Source: a virus. Taken from it: DNA of 25,036 nucleotides. The notes beneath the pieces were generated by a model. It saw nothing but the letters and a program-made list of their open reading frames with translations, was not told where the DNA came from and did not search any database. The DNA lies in the IMG/VR virus record IMGVR_UViG_3300007735_000520, positions 1 to 25,036 of that record, one strand, 5' to 3'. Below are positions 19,208 through 25,036 of the stretch, in pieces. How positions within the stretch are numbered: position 1 is the stretch's first letter; each line of letters opens with the position of its first letter. Position numbers and translations under genes: made by a program.

Positions 19208-20521
19208 TTAGGCCACAATGTCCTTACAAACTGCGAAGGCAGTAGGCTGCAACAAGTTGCAATCCAAGTAAGCGTTCAATACAACATTGGTCAAGCCAGC
19301 AGTTGCTCCGCTATAAGGGTCAACTGTCAACTCCATACCACCCCAAGAGGCAATAGCCATTTTGCTGAAGTCTCCAAAAATCATAGCAGACAAAGTGCTG
19401 CTAGAACCTTTAGACAAGTTGCTAGGCACCAAAGTTGAAGTAGCCACTGGGTAGCCGTTCAAGTCGAAGCCACCAGCAGGCCAGATGAAGTTACCTTCTA
19501 CACCAGAAGACTGGCGGGGAATAGTTTGCAAAGCAGCTTTTACTTTAGGGTTAGTCAAGTAAGCAACACCCTCGCCGTTGGCGTTCTCAACAGCCTTCAT
19601 CAAGTTAACAACATCCGCCCAAACTGGAGCAATACCGTTAGCGTTGGTAGCGTTAGAAGTAGCGCCGCCTGCAAAAGTTACATTTACAGAAGAGTTGGCA
19701 ATAATACCAGTAGGCTCGTTAGAACCTCCGCCTTTAATAGCAGCAGTTTCCAAAGACTGAGCCATAGCATTCAAGAGCCAGTTTCTTACATAAGCGTCAA
19801 TGCTATTAGAAGATTGCAACATCAACTGGTTAGAAACTTGAATGTAAGCAGCCAAACGCTTAGGGCTAAAAGTAATTTTAGAGAAGGCAGGGCTCTTTTC
19901 AGTAGCAGAACCATTCTCAGTATTCCAGCCAGCAGAAGGCACAGTGCTAGCGGTTGGCATGTCCAAGTTACCCACCAAGCCAGACAACTGCTGTACACCC
20001 AAACCGCGCAAAACAGTTTTAGGCAACAATACATCGATGATTGAACCAACAGAAGTTTGAACATTCACGCCACCCTCAGAACCTGAAGTACCGCCAGTTA
20101 CTGACATGTCGCGTTTGAAAACTTCGCTAGGAACTTTCATTGAGTGAGCAGAAACAGAAACCCCAGAGCGCTGGAACTCAGCAGCAGCCATAGAGTTAAA
20201 TTCAGCCTCTACGCCTTCACGACGGCCAGTAATAGCCATTTCCATTGCACGCTTAAAGGAATAAGTTTCCTTCATGTTTTCTTTTTCCTTCTCTTCGCTA
20301 CGGCTAGCGGCATGACCAGCAGCCTGAGCGGCCAAGTTTTGCAACTTTTCCAAGGTTTCAACCTCAGCCTTAATGGCACCCAAACGGGCTTCAATTTCGG
20401 CCAAGCGGTTTGTTTCACTGTCAGCCATAGAGCGGGCTTCCTTCTCGATGGTGGTTTGCAAGGTAGACAACTCGCCGAGCAAGCGTCCACGCTCTTCTTT
20501 CAATGCTTTAATTTTATTCAT
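19208..20521 (-). CDS. Major capsid protein, HK97 fold
   Basis: A 437-residue HK97-type capsid protein. Residues about 1-80 are a charged coiled coil (KIKALKEERGRLLGELSTLQ and on to LEKLQNLA) acting as the internal scaffold or delta domain, which the upstream protease would remove. The shell part contains LPKTVLRGLGVQQLSGLVG, MPTASTVPSAGWNTENGS, FSPKRLAAYIQVSNQLML, and a C-terminal AFAVCKD. These match the P22/HK97 capsid superfamily's phage_capsid family. The A-rich bases before the ATG (aaaaaaacc) suit strong expression in a host that does not rely on Shine-Dalgarno pairing. A 17-base gap follows the protease gene. Confidence 0.93.
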   Translation of the reverse strand: MNKIKALKEERGRLLGELSTLQTTIEKEARSMADSETNRLAEIEARLGAIKAEVETLEKLQNLAAQAAGHAASRSEEKEKENMKETYSFKRAMEMAITGRREGVEAEFNSMAAAEFQRSGVSVSAHSMKVPSEVFKRDMSVTGGTSGSEGGVNVQTSVGSIIDVLLPKTVLRGLGVQQLSGLVGNLDMPTASTVPSAGWNTENGSATEKSPAFSKITFSPKRLAAYIQVSNQLMLQSSNSIDAYVRNWLLNAMAQSLETAAIKGGGSNEPTGIIANSSVNVTFAGGATSNATNANGIAPVWADVVNLMKAVENANGEGVAYLTNPKVKAALQTIPRQSSGVEGNFIWPAGGFDLNGYPVATSTLVPSNLSKGSSSTLSAMIFGDFSKMAIASWGGMELTVDPYSGATAGLTNVVLNAYLDCNLLQPTAFAVCKDIVA

Positions 20522-20538
20522 GGTTTTTTTGTTTTGTT

Positions 20539-21150
20539 TTATAAATTTTCGTAACGCAACAGCGCAAGTTTCAAAATGTCGGCAGCCGCTTGGCTTTGCT
20601 TGGCGTTTTCTATTTCGCGCTCTTCGTCTCTCATTGCAACTATGCTACGGGCGTCGGCTTCAGTGTCAGCGTAAGCAGGGTAAGTAACGGGGCTAACATC
20701 ATACAAATCCTCTATTACAGTTATAGTTCTTTTGCCCATTGTGCCGTATTTAGTAGAGTCGCTCCACTTCTGCTCCTTAATGGTAAAAGCAAAACTGCTT
20801 TGGGTAATGTCGCCGCGCATAATGCTTCTAACTACTGACATGTGCGTAGGGTTCTCGTAGTCAGGGACCCAAGTATATTCCAAATTTCCATCGGCGTTTA
20901 CAAATACATTGCAAGTGCCTGACAAGGTACGCCCCAGAATTAGCTCGGCTTCGTGGTTAAATAAACAGCGAATGTCATACTCCTTGCTTAGGGCGTAGTC
21001 AAACGCGCCGCGCTCTATAACCTCCTCAAAATAACCGAGGTCAGTAACTGAGTTAATAACGGCAGCAATGCCGCCAATTTCTTTAGGCATGTTTTCGCCT
21101 TCGCTTCTCGCTATGACGGTGCCCGTAAATGTTCTGCGCTCTTGTTTCAT
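20539..21150 (-). CDS. Prohead protease, HK97 family (U35)
   Basis: A 203-residue serine protease that would cut the capsid delta domain during maturation. Visible are the N-terminal beta region (RRTFTGTVIARSE, GGIAAVINSVTD), EEVIERGAF (about 43-50), the catalytic-His motif LFNHEAELILGRT (His66) and the Ser motif ITQSSFAF (Ser118/119). The length fits family members (about 190-230). It begins on the portal stop (TAATG) and precedes the capsid gene, the classical order. Confidence 0.92.
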   Translation of the reverse strand: MKQERRTFTGTVIARSEGENMPKEIGGIAAVINSVTDLGYFEEVIERGAFDYALSKEYDIRCLFNHEAELILGRTLSGTCNVFVNADGNLEYTWVPDYENPTHMSVVRSIMRGDITQSSFAFTIKEQKWSDSTKYGTMGKRTITVIEDLYDVSPVTYPAYADTEADARSIVAMRDEEREIENAKQSQAAADILKLALLRYENL

Positions 21151-22430
21151 TATAATACTTCGGTGTTATTAACTCCGTCTGGGTTATTGTTTTTGTCTGC
21201 GGTGCTCATGAGCTGCGCTATTTTGGCGTCCATATAGGCGTTAATCTGGCTGCTTGGCATTAGGTTGCTTTCAATTAAATACTCGTCGCCGCCGTCGAAG
21301 CCGTTAGCGTCTTCAAACATTCGCGCCTCGTTTCTCGAGAGCCAGCCGCCGCGGATGCCTTTGTTATAGTAGTCTGCGCGCTCGTTGGCGGAAGCTCTCA
21401 AAAGTGAGTTAAAGTTAAATTTAAAATAATAAGTTAACTTGTCGCTTTCGGTTAACAACTTGCGGGCCAGTTCCTGCTCAATGTTAATAGCATAACTTGC
21501 CAATGTGCGAGCGTAGAAGTCTTGGTACTCTTGTTCCACGCTAGACTTAATGCCGCCCGCTGCCCCAATCATGGAAGCAGGCACGCCAAAAATACGGGCT
21601 ATTTCCTCTGCGCTAAATTTGCGAGTTTCTAAGTATTGAGCCTCCTCTGGGCTTAGGCTCAGCTTTTCCATTTTAATGCCGTTAGGCAATACGGTAGAGC
21701 GACTGGCCCCGTCTATAACATCGTCTAGACTTTTCTTTAAAGGCACTGCTTGCTCTGGCTTTATTTGCGCGTCGCTTGTTAGCAAAAACTTGAGCACGCC
21801 GTTTTTATAAACGCCTGCGCTTTGGCTAATTGCTGCTAAGTCAATACCCAAGGTTTCAGCGTGCACAACAATAGGCGACAAACCTACAAGCGGGTCATCG
21901 CCGCAAAGCCCTTTAAAATGCAGCATGTCGGTAGCAGGCACAATAGAGGGGAAGCCCTTGAGGTTTATTTTGTAGAATAGTTGCCCGTCCTGCATTACTG
22001 GCGTTACATAGTCAGGGGCAATAGGGTGCAACTCTACGCCAATAAAGCGAGCGTCACGGTTAATAAAAGCGTAAGCATTACCCTTAAGCGCCAAGTGGCT
22101 TACCATGTACTTAGTAAAGTCGTATTTAGTTTGGTAGGGGTTAGGCTCGTTAATTAATGCCGTGCTATAATGTATTATAATTTGGTCGCGGTTTATGCCG
22201 TCGTCTTTGTAAAGTTTCAAAGAGAGGCCCGCTATACCGTCTGCAATTACCCTGACGCAAGCATGCACAGAGGCAATGCTTAAAGCCGTGCGGTCGTTTA
22301 CTGCTTGGCCGCTTTTAGTCTGGTAGCCAAAAACATTGTTTAAGGTATTTATAAACCAGTCAGCAGGCTGCGACAAACTCGAGCGCTTCTCTTTGCGGGG
22401 CTGCCAAAACTTTAAATTCATTGGGCGCAA
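21150..22430 (-). CDS. Portal protein, HK97 family
   Basis: A 426-residue portal subunit; twelve copies would form the DNA-entry ring at one capsid vertex. Matching segments are ASVHACVRVIADGIAGLSLKLY (about 52-73), the HHL-like GNAYAFINRDA, LHFKGLCGDDPLVGLSPIVVHAE and RKFSAEEIARIFGVPASMIGA (about 278-298), the last being strongly typical of this family. ATG codons at 22430 and 22421 are both possible; the first leaves a 26-base gap to the upstream gene. Length is normal for the group (about 400-440). Confidence 0.93.
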   Translation of the reverse strand: MRPMNLKFWQPRKEKRSSLSQPADWFINTLNNVFGYQTKSGQAVNDRTALSIASVHACVRVIADGIAGLSLKLYKDDGINRDQIIIHYSTALINEPNPYQTKYDFTKYMVSHLALKGNAYAFINRDARFIGVELHPIAPDYVTPVMQDGQLFYKINLKGFPSIVPATDMLHFKGLCGDDPLVGLSPIVVHAETLGIDLAAISQSAGVYKNGVLKFLLTSDAQIKPEQAVPLKKSLDDVIDGASRSTVLPNGIKMEKLSLSPEEAQYLETRKFSAEEIARIFGVPASMIGAAGGIKSSVEQEYQDFYARTLASYAINIEQELARKLLTESDKLTYYFKFNFNSLLRASANERADYYNKGIRGGWLSRNEARMFEDANGFDGGDEYLIESNLMPSSQINAYMDAKIAQLMSTADKNNNPDGVNNTEVL

Positions 22431-22456
22431 ATTACAACTAGGTTAAATTTGTTGTG

Positions 22457-22645
22457 TTAACATTTGTTTCGCCCTTGTGCAAGCCAGCGAGAAAGTGCTG
22501 CCCTGAAAACATCGTAGGACTTGTAACGCTTTACGCCAAACTTGCTAACATATTTTTCCTCTGTTGCGTTGTAGGCGTCCTCGTAGGTCTTGTACTTCGG
22601 CAGGTTGTTATAATACTCCTGCATGTAGTCGTCTAAAAATTTCAT
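22457..22645 (-). CDS. 62-residue protein between terminase and portal, unknown function
   Basis: A small charged protein starting MKFLDDYMQEYYNNLPKYKT and ending RWLAQGRNKC, probably helical. It is rich in Tyr and Lys, with YEDAYNATEEKYVSKFG in the middle. I chose the ATG at 22645 because it overlaps the TerL stop as ATGA; an earlier ATG at 22699 lies deep inside TerL and adds non-matching residues. Its position suggests a head or packaging accessory. The family is not recognised. Confidence 0.65.
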   Translation of the reverse strand: MKFLDDYMQEYYNNLPKYKTYEDAYNATEEKYVSKFGVKRYKSYDVFRAALSRWLAQGRNKC

Positions 22646-24267
22646 ATGCTTAAAAACCAAAATTCGCTGTTTTGCTCTTTGGCAGCATCCTGCATGCAAG
22701 TGCCTAAAGCCATTACTATACTTACGGGGCCGTCCACTTTGTCACCGCTTTTGGCCTTGTTTATTTTAATGTTTCCCGCTGGGTCCTGAGTTAACAATAT
22801 ATTGCCCATCATCCAGCGCGTCACTGGGTTGCCAGCGTGCCGTAGCATTCTGTCTTTAACTAAGCGCTCTAGTTCTTTAGTCGGTGCCGACATACTAACA
22901 AAGCCCTGCCCAAATGGGAACATTTGCAGCCCCTCGTTTTGTAACTCAATTACCAACTGCGAAGCGTTAAAGCGGTCGAAGGCTATGTCTTTAATGTCGT
23001 AACGCTGCGCTAGTTCAATTATTCGGGCCTTAATAAATGCGTAGTCAGTTACATTGCCTTCCGTTAATTCTATAAAGCCCTCGGCTGCCCATTGGCGAAT
23101 AGAAGCGCCCGCAGCGTCCTTACGCTTAAATGCGGTTTCACTCGGTAGCCAGTACCAAGTCCTAACAGCGTGCAGGCTTGGAAAGTATAATGAGAATGCG
23201 CAAAAGTCGCCCGTGCTTGCTAAGTCCAAACCGCCGTAGCAAACCTCGCCCTCTAGTTCGTCGTCGCCGTCGCATGCCTTCCAAAGACTGTCACTAATCC
23301 AAGTCTGGGCCGTGTCGGTCCAAACATTGAGCAACTTAGTTTTAAACTCAACCTCTTTATGCACAAACTCTTTAGCCTCGGTTAGCGCCTGCTCTAATTG
23401 CCTAGGGTAAACGCTTACGCCCCAGTTAGGGTTAGCCTTTGCCCACACTGCTGGGTCGGTCCAGTCGTCGCCTTCGTCCAAGGTGTATATAACAGAGAAT
23501 AGCGCATCGTCCTTAATTGCACCGTTTAAAACATTGGCACAATATTGCCTGTGTTTGTAGCATGGCGCTTCTCGGTTAAAGCCTGCTGTGGTAATTGTAA
23601 AAAGAAGCGGCTGCCTTCTTGCCCCCATAGAGTTGCGAATAACATTATACAGCTCGTCATTCGGGTGCGCGTGGTATTCGTCAATGCAGGCAAAATGTGT
23701 ATTAAGCCCGTCCTGCTTGTTTGGGTTCCACTCTAGTGGCTTATATAAACTTTGGCCGTAAACTATGCGGCGGTTATTTACAGAGTTGTTAACAGTTAAC
23801 TCTTCGTTTAGCCATGGCAAATTCTGGCACACTCGCACCGACTCCCCGAAGACCATCATGGCTTGGTCTAACTTTGTAGCCGCGCTGTAAACCTGAGCCG
23901 CTGGCTCGTCGTCTGCTATAAGTCCATAAAGCATAACGGCGCTGGAAAAAGTAGACTTGCCATTTTTACGCGGGACCTCTACATATGCGCGAGTGAAGCG
24001 ACGGCTGCCGTCCTCGTTTAGAAACCCAAATAGGTTATAAACTATAAACGCCTGCCAAGGCTCTAGCGTAAAGTTACGCCCTGCATAGTCGCCAGTCGTG
24101 TGCACTAGCTGCTCTATGAAGTTTAAAGCATGCTCCGCTAGTTCGTCACTGAAGCGCCATCCGTTTGCACGGTCCTGCTCATAACGAGCCACCGCGTTCT
24201 TAACATGAGCGCAGGCAGCAACTTCGCCGCTGTTAATTTTCTTTATGTAGTCGCTTACAATTTGCAC
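22642..24267 (-). CDS. terL: Terminase large subunit (packaging ATPase/nuclease)
   Basis: A 541-residue TerL. The ATPase domain has LEPWQAF (about 68-74), Walker A VPRKNGKST (98-106), Walker B FACIDE (192-197) and a TITTAG coupling motif (about 225-230). The C-terminal RNase H-like nuclease begins at YGGLDLAST (344-352, catalytic Asp348), with FDRFNASQL downstream. It powers DNA into the prohead and cuts concatemers. The K-N-G-K-S Walker A and length match the Terminase_1/HK97-type group, commonly cos-cutting. It overlaps the preceding small gene by 13 bases. Confidence 0.95.
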   Translation of the reverse strand: MQIVSDYIKKINSGEVAACAHVKNAVARYEQDRANGWRFSDELAEHALNFIEQLVHTTGDYAGRNFTLEPWQAFIVYNLFGFLNEDGSRRFTRAYVEVPRKNGKSTFSSAVMLYGLIADDEPAAQVYSAATKLDQAMMVFGESVRVCQNLPWLNEELTVNNSVNNRRIVYGQSLYKPLEWNPNKQDGLNTHFACIDEYHAHPNDELYNVIRNSMGARRQPLLFTITTAGFNREAPCYKHRQYCANVLNGAIKDDALFSVIYTLDEGDDWTDPAVWAKANPNWGVSVYPRQLEQALTEAKEFVHKEVEFKTKLLNVWTDTAQTWISDSLWKACDGDDELEGEVCYGGLDLASTGDFCAFSLYFPSLHAVRTWYWLPSETAFKRKDAAGASIRQWAAEGFIELTEGNVTDYAFIKARIIELAQRYDIKDIAFDRFNASQLVIELQNEGLQMFPFGQGFVSMSAPTKELERLVKDRMLRHAGNPVTRWMMGNILLTQDPAGNIKINKAKSGDKVDGPVSIVMALGTCMQDAAKEQNSEFWFLSI

Positions 24268-24497
24268 CGCCTAAAGTATGCCAAGGACTCAAACGCTAGT
24301 TTTTCGTTTCGGTATGTAAACACCTGCCCAATGTCTTCGGCTTGCTGTCCTTGCTTATTGCAGGGCACGCCATCAATGCAAACTACAAAGCGCTGGCCCA
24401 ATGGCTGCACGGTATAAATTGGTTCTGCTTGCATTTTTACTGTGGTCGTCTCAAAGGCTTTTGTATGTACTGCCTTTGTAATTACTTTTTTGCTCAT
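24255..24497 (-). CDS. 80-residue protein between TerS and TerL, unknown function
   Basis: A soluble protein starting MSKKVITKAVHTKAFETTTV with YTVQPLGQRFVVCIDGVPCNKQG in its middle and a basic end (FRRCKL). Its start overlaps the TerS stop by 4 bases (ATGA), and its stop lies inside the TerL start region, so all three are coupled. Three Cys are scattered without a clear metal-binding pair. It may be a packaging accessory; no family recognised. Confidence 0.65.
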   Translation of the reverse strand: MSKKVITKAVHTKAFETTTVKMQAEPIYTVQPLGQRFVVCIDGVPCNKQGQQAEDIGQVFTYRNEKLAFESLAYFRRCKL

Positions 24498-24964
24498 GCT
24501 GTTTTTGGTTTTTTAAATAAGTCTAATTTACTAACGGGTTTAACTACGGCTGCGCTAATTCTGCTGCGAGCGCTTGGCGTAATTCCAAAGAGTTGACCCA
24601 ACTGAGTTGCCTGCTTAAGGCTGTCACACTGCACGCGGTACCAAGGGTTAACAACTTGCTCACCATGACGGCTTACAGTTACTAGCCCTTCTTTTTTAAC
24701 CATTACGGTGGCCTCAACAAATTGGTTTAACAAAATGCAGTAGCCCTGCAAAAGTTCTAAGTCACAACTGGCAAGCAAGCCATTGCGTTTCAGTTCGCGA
24801 CAAACCCCGTCCCAAATTTTAACAGTCGCCGCGTTAAAACTTTTTGGCGCCTCAGGCAGTTCGTCCATTGGCAGCACTTTCATTTCGTTCTCGACTAGCC
24901 AGCGCTTGTCTTCGGTCCCTTGCAGTTTTTTTAATTCGGTTGGTAATTTTGGCCTTCCTCTCAT
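24494..24964 (-). CDS. terS: Terminase small subunit, P27-like
   Basis: A 156-residue small terminase. The N-terminus (MRGRPKLPTELKKLQGTED) and the A-P-K-S-F-N-A-A-T-V-K-I-W-D-G-V segment followed by L-L-A-S-C-D-L-E-L-L-Q-G-Y-C match the P27 family. The NPWYRVQCDSLKQATQLGQLFGITPSARSRI stretch (about 107-137) carries the family's conserved tail. It would recognise the packaging site and direct TerL. It is the first gene of the late operon; a TATGTTTG box lies upstream at 24986-24993. Confidence 0.9.
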   Translation of the reverse strand: MRGRPKLPTELKKLQGTEDKRWLVENEMKVLPMDELPEAPKSFNAATVKIWDGVCRELKRNGLLASCDLELLQGYCILLNQFVEATVMVKKEGLVTVSRHGEQVVNPWYRVQCDSLKQATQLGQLFGITPSARSRISAAVVKPVSKLDLFKKPKTA

Positions 24965-24985
24965 GTTTTTATAGTGTTTTCAGTA

Positions 24986-24993
24986 CAAACATA
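24986..24993 (-). promoter_or_regulatory. Promoter -7 box TATGTTTG for the late operon
   Basis: An exact TAnnTTTG match 21 bases before the TerS ATG. Transcription would start near 24980, giving a short A-rich leader. No good -33 element is seen. It lies in the 72-base region between the window end and the first late gene, so it is the natural start of late transcription. Confidence 0.5.
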
Positions 24994-25012
24994 CAAATTT
25001 TCTGTTAACTTA

Positions 25013-25035
25013 TTTTCTCACGGGTGTGAAGAAAA
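25013..25035. repeat. Inverted repeat at the right window end
   Basis: TTTTC-TCAC (25013-25021) and GTGA-a-GAAAA (25026-25035) form a 9-bp stem with one bulged base around the loop GGGT. It is the last structured element before the window end. It may be a terminator for the operon crossing the end, or part of a cos region with twofold symmetry. Neither is proven. Confidence 0.45.
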
Positions 25036-25036
25036 G

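Noticed and set aside
19526-20044. Long plus-strand frame (172 residues) opposite the major capsid gene
   Set aside because: Antisense shadow of a strongly coding capsid gene with no promoter, neighbours or motifs.
1-25036. Temperate lifestyle with integrase and attachment sites
   Set aside because: No tyrosine or serine integrase, excisionase or CI-type repressor was found; the small HTH and RecT are not enough to claim lysogeny.
1-25036. tRNA, rRNA and insertion sequences
   Set aside because: Nothing with tRNA cloverleaf features, rRNA signatures or transposase motifs was noticed, though no tRNA scan could be run.

Overview
The window looks like a small tailed phage (siphovirus with an HK97-type head) of a Bacteroidetes host, possibly the whole genome of about 25 kb. 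The host call rests on three things seen in the sequence: starts lack GGAGG-type ribosome sites and instead follow A/T-rich stretches; several operons are preceded by TAnnTTTG boxes, the Bacteroidetes -7 element; and several small proteins and the tail-fibre-like protein have a look I associate with Bacteroidetes phages. The last point is recalled, not searched. No integrase, tRNA, rRNA, CRISPR array or insertion sequence was found.

Nearly everything is on the minus strand and is read from right to left. From 24964 down to about 15965 lie packaging and head genes (TerS, a small protein, TerL, a small protein, portal, prohead protease, major capsid, a small capsid-adjacent protein), then connector and neck genes, the tail tube, a tail assembly chaperone pair made by a -1 ribosomal frameshift, and a tail completion protein. 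From 15965 to 10198 come the tape measure, a large tail-tip-like protein, a small virion-like protein, a mosaic receptor-binding-like protein and a small companion. From 10196 to 7800 is a lysis region: two holin-like membrane proteins with a 40-residue basic gene nested between them, an overlapping spanin-like pair, a calcineurin-like phosphoesterase and a YkuD-like cell-wall enzyme.

The only plus-strand operon, 6027-7715, is a recombination module: exonuclease VIII-like nuclease, RecT annealing protein and a small PD-(D/E)XK-like nuclease. It diverges from a 57-residue helix-turn-helix regulator (5989-5816). That regulator ends in a strong terminator, which is followed by a perfect 20-bp palindrome and then by the leftward early operon (5648-3199). 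The early operon consists of small unknown proteins plus a protein carrying a DnaA domain IV-like DNA-binding region. A new promoter and a folded leader RNA (3190-3082) precede the replication block: DUF6291/DnaT-like initiator, a 54-residue protein, DnaB helicase, PAPS-reductase-like protein and HNH endonuclease.

The HNH gene ends at base 26, and the small terminase starts 72 bases from the other end on the same strand. Joining the ends therefore gives the common order HNH-TerS-TerL-portal, which suggests that the window ends lie at or near the packaging (cos) site. Points most worth a second look are the structured leader at 3082-3190, the lambda-like GGGAAAG frameshift site at 16713-16719, three tiny genes (2310-2474, 5816-5989, 9896-10018), the phage-borne DnaA domain IV, and TAnnTTTG boxes placed so close to start codons that the mRNAs would be leaderless.
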